Assembly: GCA_902363335.1 (NCBI GenBank) | Contig: CABIZV010000007.1 | Coordinates: forward strand, 1-64,000 | DNA length: 64,000 bases | Reading direction: 5' to 3' | Source of the DNA: Enterobacteriaceae bacterium | GTDB lineage: Bacteria; Pseudomonadota; Gammaproteobacteria; Enterobacterales; Enterobacteriaceae | Shown: positions 20,080 to 29,160 of the stretch, in pieces | Position numbering within the stretch: the stretch's first letter is position 1 | How the letters are laid out: the number at the start of each line of letters is the position of its first letter | The notes under the pieces: model-generated | The model's database searches: none | What the model saw: the letters and a program-made list of their open reading frames with translations, nothing else | Told to the model about the DNA's origin: nothing | Position numbers and translations under genes: made by a program

Positions 20080-20493
20080 GCTTTTTTTCTCCATGTAAGA
20101 TGTTAATAATATGTCTCATAAAAGTTAATAACAGAGGGTGGAGAAGCTTTGTTTACTATTTGCGCGGCAGATCACGCAATAGTGGAATTGTTCAAATAAC
20201 GTTCACTTGATTCTTTGAACAGAAATAATTGCGGAAGTAGATTTATAGAAAATGGCGGAAATTTTTTGTTTTTATAACAAAAACTTATAAATAATGTCTG
20301 GTAGAAATTAGCGGGAATAAGCTTTTATGCGGTGAAAAGCCCTGATCTGAAAGGGTTGCGCGGGACACCGTACAGATGATACTGATATTGCGCGTTAAAA
20401 ACCTCTAAAAGTAAACGCAACACAAATCACCCCCTTTCAAGTGGATACCATTCCCGTTCGGCATGGTATTTTTCATTGAGGAAGTCTGCAGTT
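20080..20493. promoter_or_regulatory. Divergent acs / gltP control region
   Basis: A 414-base non-coding region. A CRP-like site reads on the reverse strand as CGTGATCTGCCGCGCA (20161-20176): a good left half and poor right half, about 85 bases before acs, where CRP is known to activate the E. coli operon. Near gltP a hairpin ATACCAT / ATGGTAT with loop TCCCGTTCGGC followed by TTTTT (20445-20475) looks like a terminator or attenuator facing gltP. In E. coli the nrf operon separates acs from gltP; it is absent here, so this hairpin may be its leftover. Confidence 0.5.
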
Positions 20494-21807
20494 ATGAAAA
20501 AAACACGAATCAGCCTTGCATGGCAAATTCTCATTGCCCTCGTGCTGGGTATTATTCTGGGTAGTTATCTTCATTATCATAGCGATAGCCGTGACTGGTT
20601 GGTCTTGAATCTCCTGTCTCCCGCTGGCGATATATTCATCCATTTGATTAAAATGATCGTTGTGCCGATTGTTATTTCAACGCTGGTCGTGGGAATAGCC
20701 GGAGTCGGTGACGCCAAACAGTTAGGCCGAATTGGTGCGAAAACCATTCTTTATTTCGAAGTGATCACCACGGTAGCGATTATTATCGGTATTACCCTGG
20801 CGAATGTCTTCCAGCCTGGGTCAGGGATTGACATGTCACAGCTGGCGACGGTGGACATTTCGAAATACCAAAGCACCACGGCTGAAGTACAAAGTCACGC
20901 TCACGGGTTGATGGGGACGATTCTGTCGCTGGTGCCGACCAATATCGTGGCGTCGATGGCGAAAGGCGATATGCTGCCGATCATCTTCTTCTCGGTGCTG
21001 TTCGGTCTGGGCCTTTCCTCGCTGCCGGCGACGCATCGTGAACCGCTGGTCACCGTGTTCCGTTCTATCTCTGAAACCATGTTTAAAGTGACCCACATGG
21101 TCATGCGCTATGCGCCGGTCGGTGTGTTTGCGCTGATCGCTGTGACGGTGGCAAACTTTGGTTTCGCCTCGCTGTGGCCGCTCGCCAAGCTGGTGCTGCT
21201 GGTTCACTTCGCGATTCTGTTCTTCGCGCTGGTGGTGCTGGGCATCGTGGCGCGTATCTGTGGGCTCAGCATCTGGATCCTGATTCGTATCCTCAAAGAT
21301 GAGCTGATTCTGGCGTACTCGACCGCCAGCTCCGAAAGCGTACTGCCGCGCATTATTGAGAAGATGGAAGCCTACGGCGCACCGGCGTCGATCACCAGTT
21401 TCGTGGTGCCGACCGGTTACTCCTTTAACCTCGACGGCTCGACGCTGTATCAGAGTATTGCGGCGATCTTCATCGCGCAGCTGTACGGCATCGACCTGTC
21501 TATCTGGCAGGAAATCGTGCTGGTGCTGACGCTGATGGTGACCTCAAAAGGGATTGCTGGCGTGCCGGGCGTATCGTTCGTGGTGCTGCTGGCAACGCTT
21601 GGCAGCGTGGGCATTCCGCTGGAAGGTCTGGCGTTTATTGCCGGCGTTGACCGTATCCTCGATATGGCGCGTACCGCGTTGAACGTGGTGGGTAATGCGC
21701 TGGCGGTGCTGGTGATTTCCAAATGGGAACACAAGTTTGACCACAAAAAAGCGCGGGCCTATGAGCGCGAAATGTTGGGCAAGTTTGATAAAACCGCGGG
21801 TCAGTAA
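20494..21807 (+). CDS. gltP: Glutamate/aspartate:proton symporter GltP
   Basis: A 437-residue dicarboxylate/amino acid:cation symporter (DAACS family), the same length as E. coli GltP. It has about eight transmembrane helices and two re-entrant loops. Signature motifs are the serine-rich loop STASSESVLPRI, the VPTGYSFNLDGSTLYQ motif of TM7 and the GIAGVPGVSFVVL re-entrant loop. It imports glutamate and aspartate with protons. The start MKKTRISLAWQ at 20494 follows GAGGAAGTCTGCAGTT. It is flanked by a terminator downstream and is probably monocistronic. Confidence 0.97.
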   Translation: MKKTRISLAWQILIALVLGIILGSYLHYHSDSRDWLVLNLLSPAGDIFIHLIKMIVVPIVISTLVVGIAGVGDAKQLGRIGAKTILYFEVITTVAIIIGITLANVFQPGSGIDMSQLATVDISKYQSTTAEVQSHAHGLMGTILSLVPTNIVASMAKGDMLPIIFFSVLFGLGLSSLPATHREPLVTVFRSISETMFKVTHMVMRYAPVGVFALIAVTVANFGFASLWPLAKLVLLVHFAILFFALVVLGIVARICGLSIWILIRILKDELILAYSTASSESVLPRIIEKMEAYGAPASITSFVVPTGYSFNLDGSTLYQSIAAIFIAQLYGIDLSIWQEIVLVLTLMVTSKGIAGVPGVSFVVLLATLGSVGIPLEGLAFIAGVDRILDMARTALNVVGNALAVLVISKWEHKFDHKKARAYEREMLGKFDKTAGQ

Positions 21808-21824
21808 TAGATAGAAAGAATGAT

Positions 21825-21856
21825 AACGCCGGGCTTGCCCGGCGTTGTTGTTTTTG
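21825..21856 (+). terminator. Terminator of gltP
   Basis: The hairpin AACGCCGGGC / GCCCGGCGTT followed by GTTGTTTTTG lies 18 bases after the gltP stop. Confidence 0.85.
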
Positions 21857-21879
21857 GGATTGCGCAGAGGCTTTGTCTC

Positions 21880-21956
21880 GTAGGCCTGATAAGCGTAGCG
21901 CCATCAGGCAGAACGGCGCAGATTGCCGGATGGCGGCGTTGCCTTATCCGGCCTAC
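21880..21956. repeat. REP pair (BIME) between gltP and yjcO
   Basis: GTAGGCCTGATAAGCGTAGC...ATCAGGC (21880-21911) and the inverted TTGCCGGATGGCGGCGTTGC...ATCCGGCCTAC (21922-21956) form a two-unit BIME between convergent genes. Confidence 0.9.
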
Positions 21957-21996
21957 CGCTGATGGGGGCGACTGATTTTGTGGATTAGCACAATAT

Positions 21997-22031
21997 ACCC
22001 CCTCTCCCTTACAGGGAGAGGGTTGGGGTGC
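21997..22031. repeat. CCCTCTCCC-type short palindromic repeat
   Basis: A palindrome CCCTCTCCCTT / AGGGAGAGGG followed by TTGGGGTG. The same element occurs twice, in both orientations, at 43362-43453. It is a dispersed repeat family different from REP. Confidence 0.7.
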
Positions 22032-22061
22032 GGCACAGAGCGCAAAGGCGAGGGTAACCCC

Positions 22062-22745
22062 TTACTCCGCGCTCACCTTATCAAACTCCTCACACCCGGT
22101 ATCAAACCCTTCCGTACAGCTCAGGTTCAACCACTGAAGCGCTTTCTGTTTGTTCGGCACGATAAACCCTTTCTCGCCGTTTAAGAACATCATCCCGGCC
22201 CAATACTCGGCGTAGCCGGTTCGCGACAGCGTCGAGCTGTTTTTAAAGGCGTCCGTCGCTTTCTCATCATCTTCTTTGACGCCGACACCGTTGGCGTAAA
22301 TCAGCCCCATCAACATCTGCGCATCAACCGCAAAATCGCTCTCAGCATTCATTGAGGCCTGCTGAAGGAGAGTCATGGCTCGCGTATAGTCGGTCTCACC
22401 AGACTGACTGTTAATCAGGATACGCGCCAGAATCACCTCTCCTGCCCGACTGCCAGCATTTACGGCTTTTTCGGCCAATGCTTTCGCGGCGGGATAATCG
22501 AGGTTCACCGGGTTAGTGATTTTAATCTGTGCCAGTAGCGCGAAGGCATCCGCATCACCGCCGTCGGCGGATTTCTGCGCCCAAAACTCTGCTTTGCCCA
22601 AATCACGGGAGCTAAACCAGGTGTCGGCCAGATAATATTGCGCCCGCGCGTCGCCGGCTTCTGCGGCTTTCTGATACTGGTTGCCCGGTTCTTCCGCGTG
22701 TAGCGATAAGGCAATAAACCAGAGTAATGCAAAAAGTTGTTTCAT
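22062..22745 (-). CDS. yjcO: Sel1-repeat periplasmic protein YjcO
   Basis: A 227-residue protein (229 in E. coli) with a short signal peptide (MKQLFALLWFIALSLHAEE) and helical Sel1-like (TPR-related) repeats: AGDARAQYYLADTWF, GGDADAFALLAQIKI, AQMLMGLIYANGVGVKEDD and GYAEYWAGMMFLNGEKG. Such proteins act as periplasmic adaptors; the partner of YjcO is not known. Cysteines near the C-terminus (CTEGFDTGC) could form a disulfide. The ATG at 22745 is the family start. It lies downstream of fdhF but beyond a strong terminator, so it has its own promoter. Confidence 0.93.
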   Translation of the reverse strand: MKQLFALLWFIALSLHAEEPGNQYQKAAEAGDARAQYYLADTWFSSRDLGKAEFWAQKSADGGDADAFALLAQIKITNPVNLDYPAAKALAEKAVNAGSRAGEVILARILINSQSGETDYTRAMTLLQQASMNAESDFAVDAQMLMGLIYANGVGVKEDDEKATDAFKNSSTLSRTGYAEYWAGMMFLNGEKGFIVPNKQKALQWLNLSCTEGFDTGCEEFDKVSAE

Positions 22746-22796
22746 CTTATTATGTGGGGAGTCGAGGAAGAGGGCAGTATAAAGAGAAAACGAGGA

Positions 22797-22826
22797 TAAA
22801 AAAACGCCCCCGAAACGGGGGCGTTG
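22797..22826 (-). terminator. Terminator of fdhF
   Basis: A nine-base GC-rich stem (AACGCCCCC / GGGGGCGTT, loop GAAAC) is followed on the reverse strand by a run of seven T residues. It lies between fdhF and yjcO. Confidence 0.92.
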
Positions 22827-22845
22827 AGACAGGCGGCAAACTCCA

Positions 22846-22884
22846 GGTAGCCCGGACGAGGTGCGCAAGCACCGGCTCCGGGTA
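22846..22884. repeat. REP-like palindrome after fdhF
   Basis: GTAGCCCGGACGAGGTGCGC...CCGGCTCCGGGTAAC is a variant palindrome of the same GTAGCCCGG type as in the large arrays at 25227-25781 and 46733-47030. Confidence 0.65.
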
Positions 22885-22894
22885 ACATATCCTG

Positions 22895-25042
22895 TTAGCC
22901 CATCGCGCTTTCGCGCAGACTGGCTTTCAGCTTGCTGTACTCATCAATCACATACTGTTCGGCGGCGCGTTGATCGGCAATGCGTTCAACGTTGACGGCG
23001 CAGTACTTGTACTCAGGCGTTTTGGTAATTGGGCTCAAGTTCTCAGTTACCAGCTCATTACAGGCCCCAATCCACCACTGGTAGGTCATGTAAATCGCAC
23101 CTTTGTTCGGACGATCGCTTACGGCGGCACGGGTGATGACGCGGCCTTTGCGGGAGTTCACCCACACCAGCGCTTCATCTTCAATGCCTAGACGCGCGGC
23201 GTCGGCGGTGTTGATCTGGGCATAGCCCGGTTCATCCGCCAGTGCTGCTAGCGCCGCACAGTTACCGGTCATCGAACGGCAAGAGTAGTGCCCAACTTCG
23301 CGCACCGTCGACAGTACCATCGGGAACTCGTCGGTGAGCTTGTCTAGAGGCGCAACCCAGTCGCAGGTAAAGAACTGCGCCAGGCCGTTCGGGGTGTCGA
23401 ACTTCTCTTTGAAGAGATACGACGTCCCCTGGTCTTCGTCAGACTCATCGCGACATGGCCACATGACATAGCCCAGCTCGCCCATTTTTTCGTAGGTGGC
23501 ACCATAGAAATCAGGGCACAGACCGCGCAACTCATCCCAGATTTCCTGGGTGTTGTTGTAGTGCATCGGATAGCCCATACGGGTGGCGATTTCACTGATA
23601 ATCTGCCAGTCCGTTTTCAGGTCCCACTTCGGTTCAACGGCTTTAAAGAAGCGCTGGAAACCACGGTCAGCGGCGGTAAAGACGCCTTCATGCTCGCCCC
23701 ATGACGTAGACGGTAAAATAACGTCTGCGGCCGCGGCGGTTTTGGTCATGAAGATATCCTGGACGATAACCAGTTCCAGATCTTCAAAGCCTTTACGCAC
23801 GGCAGAGAGCTCGGCGTCGGTCTGTAATGGATCTTCACCCATAATGTACGCCGCGCGCACTTCGCCATGCGCCGCACGGTGCGGCAGCTCGCTGATGCGA
23901 TAGCCGGTGTGCGCCGGCAGGCTTTCTACGCCCCAGGCTTTAGCGAACTTCTCGCGGTTTTCCGGGAACTTCACGTACTGATAGCCAGGATAGGTATCCG
24001 GCAGCGCGCCCATATCGCAAGCACCTTGAACGTTGTTCTGGCCGCGAACCGGGTTAACGCCGACGCTTGGCTTACCGAGGTTGCCGGTCAGCATCGCGAG
24101 GCTGGTCAGTGAACGCACGGTTTCCACGCCCTGATAGAACTGGGTAACGCCCATTCCCCACAGGATAGCCGCGCTTTTTGCCGACGCATACATACGGGCA
24201 GCCTGACGAATTTCCTGCGCGCTAACGCCGGTGATTTCTTCGACAGACTCCGGCGTATAGCCTTCGACAATCTTACGGTACTCTTCATAACCTTCAGTAC
24301 GGCTGGCGACGAACGCTTTGTCGTACAGGTTTTCTTCAATAATGACGTGGCCCATAGCGTTGAGCAGCGCGATATTCGAGCCGTTTTTCAACGCGATGTG
24401 CATGTCGGCAATGCGCGCGGTTTCAATTTTACGCGGATCGCAGACGATGATTTTCGCCCCGTTACGTTTAGCGTTAATCACGTGATTCGCCACGATAGGG
24501 TGGGAATCCGCCGGGTTATACCCGAAGATAAACACTAAATCGGTGTTATCAATTTCGTTAATCGCATTACTCATTGCGCCGTTACCGACCGATTGGTGCA
24601 GACCTGCAACCGAAGGGCCGTGTCAGACGCGAGCGCAGCAGTCAACGTTATTGGTACCAATAACGGCGCGCGCAAATTTTTGCATTACATAGTTGGTTTC
24701 ATTACCTGTTCCGCGTGAGGAACCGGTAGTCTGAATAGCATCTGGACCGTATTTCGCTTTGATCGCACTCAGGCGGTCAGCAACGTAATTTAGCGCTTCA
24801 TCCCAGGATACGGATTCCAGTTTGCCGCCGCGCTGGCGACGGATCATTGGGGTCTTAAGGCGTGGGGTCAGGATCTGGGTATCGTTAATGAAGTCCCAGC
24901 CATAATAGCCCTTCAGACACAGGGTACCCTGATTGGTTTTCCCCTGCGCCGCCTCAGCCCGGACGATTTTACCGTTATCGACCACCAGGTTGATTTTGCA
25001 ACCTGATGCGCAATACGGGCAAACCGTGACGACTTTTTTCAT
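22895..25042 (-). CDS. fdhF: Formate dehydrogenase H, selenoprotein
   Basis: A 715-residue molybdopterin selenoenzyme that oxidises formate to CO2 and feeds electrons to hydrogenase 3 in the formate hydrogenlyase complex. The frame is continuous except for an in-frame TGA at 24625-24623 (codon 140), which encodes selenocysteine in the context CCARV-U-HGPSVAG. The [4Fe-4S] ligands are Cys8, Cys11, Cys15 and Cys42 (CPYCASGC and LCLKGY). His141 and the molybdopterin-binding motifs follow. Length and sequence match E. coli FdhF closely. A SECIS hairpin follows the UGA, a sigma-54 promoter precedes the gene, and a terminator ends it. Confidence 0.98.
24586..24625 (-). promoter_or_regulatory. SECIS element of fdhF
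   Basis: Directly after the UGA codon the mRNA reads CACGGCCC...GGUUGCAGGUCUGCACC. The apical stem GGU-GCAG / CUGCACC with the AGGUCU loop (24595-24611) is the element that SelB recognises to insert selenocysteine at codon 140. It agrees with the E. coli fdhF hairpin as known. Confidence 0.93.
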
Positions 25043-25093
25043 CGGTCTCGCTCCAGTTAATCAAATCGCGCATACGCGCTGTCGCCCTTAGTA

Positions 25094-25109
25094 TGCATCT
25101 TTTATGCCA
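25094..25109 (-). promoter_or_regulatory. Sigma-54 promoter of fdhF
   Basis: On the reverse strand TGGCATAAAAGATGCA gives the -24 (TGGCA) and -12 (TGCA) elements of a sigma-54 promoter, about 50 bases before the ATG. This is expected for fdhF, which is activated by FhlA with formate. Confidence 0.92.
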
Positions 25110-25180
25110 CTTTTTTATTGTGGGCATTCCCTGATATTACGGGCGAATTTTGGTCAAAACCCTGACGAAAAACAGGCTGT

Positions 25181-25194
25181 CGTCATATTTGACG
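25181..25194. promoter_or_regulatory. Candidate FhlA upstream activator site of fdhF
   Basis: The palindrome CGTCATATTTGACG, flanked by TGT and TGTCGAAA, is centred about 85 bases upstream of the -24 element, the distance at which FhlA binds in E. coli. Assignment is from position and symmetry only. Confidence 0.5.
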
Positions 25195-25226
25195 TGTCGA
25201 AAGGAAAAGCTGAATGACATTTGTGA

Positions 25227-25781
25227 AGTCGCCCGGCCGAGCGCAGCGACGCCGGGATGGGCACCGAGCGTCCCCGGAGTCGGCGCTGGCGCACCTCGTC
25301 CGGGCTACCCGGTTGTAGGCCTGATAAGCAACGCGCCATCAGGCAAAACGGTGCAAATCGCCGGATGGCGATATCCCCCAGCCAAATATTCGATGAGTGA
25401 GGTAGCCCGGCCGAGCGCAGCGACGCCGGGACGGGCACCGAGCGTCCCCGGAGTCGGTGCTGGCGCACCTCGTCCGGGCTACCCGGTTGTAGGCCTGATA
25501 AGCGTAGCGCCATCAGGCAAAACGGTGCACATTGCCGGATGGCGGCGATGCCTTATCCGGCCTACTGATGATATTCCCCGTCCAAAGATTTGATGAGTGA
25601 GGTGCAGCGACGCCGGGATGGGCACCGAGCGTCCCCGGAGTCGGTGCTGGCGCACCTCGTCCGGGCTACCGATTACAGGACTGATAAGCAACGCGCCATC
25701 AGGCAAAACGGTGCACATTGCCGGATGGCGGCGATGCCTTATCCGGCCTACTGGTGATATCCGCCGCCCAAAGATTTGATG
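25227..25781. repeat. Triplicated BIME array carrying copies of the mdtP 3' end
   Basis: Three tandem units (about 174, 201 and 180 bp) begin near 25227, 25401 and 25602. Each contains GCAGCGACGCCGGGA...GGGCACCGAGCGTCCCCGG, then GCACCTCGTCCGGGCTACC, then an inverted REP pair (CTGATAAGC...GCCATCAGGC, GCCGGATGGCG...) and ends with AGATTTGATGAG. That last string is the complement of the final coding bases of mdtP, so the units are duplications of mdtP's tail plus its downstream palindromes. Unit 1 is the most diverged, and unit 3 lacks about 12 bases at its start. Confidence 0.88.
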
Positions 25782-27190
25782 AGCTGAATGCTTTGGATCA
25801 CCCGCTGGCTGTCGAGCACCAATAGCGACATCTGCTCCGCCAGCACCGGCAGCTGGGCTTCGGTGGCCTGAAGTCGGCTGCCGAGGCCACGCTTAAATGC
25901 GGCTTCGGCGGCGCTTTGGGTGTAGCGCGTTGCCTCCACGCGTTCTGCCTGGAGCGTGCGTTCATCGTCCAGCGTTTGCAAACGGGTGCCGTTTATCGCC
26001 ACGTCGCGCACCGCGTTCAATACCGACTGGTTATAACGCTCAATCAGCATATTGCTGGTAGCGCGGCTGTTTTTCAGATTGGCGTTCAGGCGGCCGCCGT
26101 CGAACAGCGGCAGTCGCAGGCCGGGAATGACGTTAATCTGTCGGCTGGTGCTTTTAAACAGCGTGTCGATATGGATGGAGTCGAGGCCAAAAAAGACTTT
26201 GAGATCGAAGCTCGGGTAGAACAACGCGCGCGCCGCATCAACCTGATCCAGCGATGCCTGTACGTACCAGCGCATCGCCTGGAGATCTGGTCGACGGGCC
26301 AGCAGGTCATAGGAAAGCGTTGCTGGAATGCCCGTTTGCACCTTCGGCAGCGCGACCGGTTTAATCTCCGGCATATCATCCGCACCTGCTCCCATCAGGG
26401 CGCGCAGCGATTCACGCGTTTCTTTGATTTGCCCCTTCACGGCGGCAATTTGTTTATCTACCGCCAGCACCTGCGCACGCGCACCGTGATACGGGACTTT
26501 TGCTTCCAGCCCTTGAGCCACTTTGCTTTGATGCGCCTGCACGGCGTAATCAATCACGTCGCGGGTTTGTTCCAGCAGCGCCTGCATCTGAAAGCTCGCC
26601 TGCATGCTGTAGTAAAGCTGCGCCACGCCGGTGGAAAGCGCCAGCTCTACCGCCGCGGTTTCCGCCACGGCGGCGTTATGTGCGCCGATGGCTGCCTCAA
26701 CGGCCGAACGGTGCGCCCCCCATAAATCGAGATCCAGCCCGGCGACCAGGCCGACGGTGGCTTCGGTGTAATAGGGGCCATCCATACCTAATCGCGGCGC
26801 ATCCAGCGCATAAGGCCCGAGGAAGCCGTTGGCGGAGGCGCGTTGGCGGTTAATCATCCCCAACGCCGCCATCTGGAGTTTCGACCCGCCTTCCAGCAGT
26901 TCGGCCTGCGACTGGGCTTTCTCTTCACGCTGCTTTGCTTCGGCAAGTGTGTGAGAACCGGACAACGTTTTTTCAATCAGCGCGCTGAGCTGCGGATCGT
27001 TAAACTGCCGCCACCACTGCGCCTGCGGCCACCCCTGGCTGGCGAGATGAATGTCGCTTGCCAGCTTGATTTGTGCCGGTTGCAGCTGCGCGTGCGGAGC
27101 GGAATCATTGCGGATCAGCGCGCAGCCGGAGAGCGCCGTTGTGCTGGCGAGCAGGCCGCAGAGAAGTAAGCGGGATAAGTTTCGGGTCAT
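25748..27190 (-). CDS. mdtP: MdtP, outer-membrane factor of the MdtNOP efflux pump
   Basis: A 480-residue outer-membrane lipoprotein of the OprM/NodT type (488 in E. coli). The lipobox ALSGC places the lipidated Cys at residue 23. Two repeated outer-membrane efflux domains follow (about 60-260 and 270-475), with the typical WWRQFNDPQL and RRPDLQAM motifs. It forms the exit duct for MdtN and MdtO; in E. coli the pump affects resistance to sulfonamides and some dyes. Its ATG overlaps the mdtO stop by 4 bases. The last codons recur in the repeat array downstream. Confidence 0.95.
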   Translation of the reverse strand: MTRNLSRLLLCGLLASTTALSGCALIRNDSAPHAQLQPAQIKLASDIHLASQGWPQAQWWRQFNDPQLSALIEKTLSGSHTLAEAKQREEKAQSQAELLEGGSKLQMAALGMINRQRASANGFLGPYALDAPRLGMDGPYYTEATVGLVAGLDLDLWGAHRSAVEAAIGAHNAAVAETAAVELALSTGVAQLYYSMQASFQMQALLEQTRDVIDYAVQAHQSKVAQGLEAKVPYHGARAQVLAVDKQIAAVKGQIKETRESLRALMGAGADDMPEIKPVALPKVQTGIPATLSYDLLARRPDLQAMRWYVQASLDQVDAARALFYPSFDLKVFFGLDSIHIDTLFKSTSRQINVIPGLRLPLFDGGRLNANLKNSRATSNMLIERYNQSVLNAVRDVAINGTRLQTLDDERTLQAERVEATRYTQSAAEAAFKRGLGSRLQATEAQLPVLAEQMSLLVLDSQRVIQSIQLIKSLGGGYHQ

Positions 27191-29160
27191 TGGGATGTGG
27201 CTCCTTGCGCCTGTTCCCCGGCGGCAGTGGAGGCCGGGCGAGTCCAGTCGGGTAAACGGGCAATCTGCTGCATAACACACTGCGCTTGTTCAGATAAGGG
27301 GGTCGTTGCGTCACGGTCAGAAGGCGCGCTGTGGGCCAGTCCTGCCGCATACAACTCCAGCGCCTCGGCAAGCGGGGCTTCTGGTGTGGCGATGCCATCG
27401 CAGCGATAGAGGATCTCGCGGCCTTGATCAATAGCGGCTTCACTACGCGCCAGCAGTTGGTGACGATCGTCATGATCCAGTTGGCGTTCCAGCGCCACGC
27501 GTTCGCGCATCTCTTCACAGGCGTTAAATGCTGCGTGACAGCCGATACGAAGCTGAAGGTAGGTTCGCTGCGTGGCGGGATCGTGCTGGGAAAGACGCAG
27601 CAGTTTGCTAAGCGTTGCGAGCGCGGCCGCCAGTTTTTTCGGCAACTCAGAGGCTTCGCTTTCCGGCCAGATAAAGGTGTAGATCACCGCCGAAACGGCC
27701 GTACCGATAAGGATCCCCACCGCACGATCGCGAATTTCAACCAGATCGTATACCGGGCCAAATGCGTTCTCGAGGGTGGCGAGGGCAAAGGTGACGATCA
27801 TCTGCGTGCCGATATACGACGATCGCTCCGAACCGGTAGCTGTCCATGCGCCCAGCAGGAATAGCGGGGCCAGTACGCACAACAGTTCAACAATATTGTC
27901 GATCCACGGGATCACGCAAATGGTCATCAGCAGCGCCAGCACCGCGCCGCACACTGCGCCGCCAAAGCGCAGCGCCATTTTCTGCCAGGATGCGCCGATG
28001 CTGGGGTTGGCGACAATAATGCAGGTCAACATACAGGTATGTATGCCTTCCCAATCGACGCCGGAATAGAAAACGTAACAGATCATGCAGGCCAGCAGCG
28101 TTTTCAGGGCGTAGCGAATATAGACGGGGTTAGTGAAAGCATCCGGCACCATCGAGGGCTGCTTCGCGGCTGGAGTGGGCGGCGTATCCGGGTTCATCTG
28201 CCCAAGCCGGTGCAGATGTTCGCACAGGCTTTCCAGCCCGCACTCCCGGGCAGCGGCGCGTTCATCAGGGCTTAATTGCCATGTGCTTTGCCACGGTTGG
28301 GCGTCGGCGATGGCGCGTTGCAGGGATTCGATTTCACGCTGAATTTTATGAACCAGCTCGGGATGTTGCGAGGCGTCGTCGGCGGCGTAGCGGTTGAGCG
28401 TGGTGTAGAGATAGGTGACGGTCATGACGCAGGTTTGCCACCAGGCGCTGCGCGCCTTCCAGTCGGCATCATCGGCCATACAGAAGACATTGAGCTTTTG
28501 CAGGGCAAGCACTTCGCGTTCAACGTACTTTTCGCCAAGCGGCGCGGCGCTGGTTGTCAGGTGGTTGAGAGCATCATCAAGCCTCGCACACAGCGCATCC
28601 TGCATTTGCTTACCGGCGCGGCTGGGGAACCAGAGTACGCCAATTAACACCATCAGCAGAGTAGGATACAGCCCCACCACAATGCACCAAAGGGTAAGGC
28701 GCATAGTAATCTCCGGGTAATCGAGCATCGCGGGGAAGGTCTGGCCATAAACGGCGATAATGGCAACGGCAAAAAACAGCAGCCCCAGCTTGTAAGTACG
28801 CATCATGAACATACAGCCAAGCACGATCAGGCTGGCGATGATCATGCGGATCAACGGATAGCTGTATGACCATTTATAGATCAGCACCATGCTGCCGATT
28901 TCCATCACCGTGGCGACGACAAATAAAATGGCCACAAATTTGGTGTAAAAGGCATTTGACTGTACGCCGTAGAACAGCACCGCCAATGAGATCGCCATAA
29001 AGGGGATCTCAAAGGTCATCGAGATAATGACCACCAGCAGGCAGCCCACCCAAAGCTGGAGGGTTTGCGGCACGCGCCCAGGGCGTTTTTCGCTTAACTC
29101 ATCGCGGAAAAACGCCAGTAGCCTGATGAGCGGCAACGGCAGGTAGCTGAGCGCGTTCAT
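27187..29160 (-). CDS. mdtO: MdtO, FUSC-type inner-membrane efflux component
   Basis: A 657-residue inner-membrane protein of the aromatic acid exporter/FUSC family (683 in E. coli). It has an N-terminal set of about six helices (residues 30-180), a cytoplasmic helical section (about 185-350, including EREVLALQKLN and HKIQREIESLQRA), a second membrane set (about 355-510) and a C-terminal soluble tail. It is the transport subunit working with MdtN and MdtP. Start and stop overlap its neighbours (mdtN by 1 base, mdtP by 4), indicating tight translational coupling. Confidence 0.95.
   Translation of the reverse strand: MNALSYLPLPLIRLLAFFRDELSEKRPGRVPQTLQLWVGCLLVVIISMTFEIPFMAISLAVLFYGVQSNAFYTKFVAILFVVATVMEIGSMVLIYKWSYSYPLIRMIIASLIVLGCMFMMRTYKLGLLFFAVAIIAVYGQTFPAMLDYPEITMRLTLWCIVVGLYPTLLMVLIGVLWFPSRAGKQMQDALCARLDDALNHLTTSAAPLGEKYVEREVLALQKLNVFCMADDADWKARSAWWQTCVMTVTYLYTTLNRYAADDASQHPELVHKIQREIESLQRAIADAQPWQSTWQLSPDERAAARECGLESLCEHLHRLGQMNPDTPPTPAAKQPSMVPDAFTNPVYIRYALKTLLACMICYVFYSGVDWEGIHTCMLTCIIVANPSIGASWQKMALRFGGAVCGAVLALLMTICVIPWIDNIVELLCVLAPLFLLGAWTATGSERSSYIGTQMIVTFALATLENAFGPVYDLVEIRDRAVGILIGTAVSAVIYTFIWPESEASELPKKLAAALATLSKLLRLSQHDPATQRTYLQLRIGCHAAFNACEEMRERVALERQLDHDDRHQLLARSEAAIDQGREILYRCDGIATPEAPLAEALELYAAGLAHSAPSDRDATTPLSEQAQCVMQQIARLPDWTRPASTAAGEQAQGATSQ

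Noticed and set aside
24575..24625. fdhF as a pseudogene broken by a stop codon
   Set aside because: The TGA is at the known selenocysteine position 140 and is followed by a SECIS hairpin, so it is read through.
25150..25779. Frames with repeated RPSAATPGWAPSVPG-type peptide in the mdtP downstream array
   Set aside because: Translation of tandem BIME DNA; no start signal or homology, although the peptide repeats look protein-like.
25227..25781. CRISPR array
   Set aside because: Units are long, contain REP palindromes and have no constant short repeat with unique spacers; no cas genes nearby.
27331..27864. Rightward frames across mdtO
   Set aside because: Opposite-strand shadows of a conserved operon.
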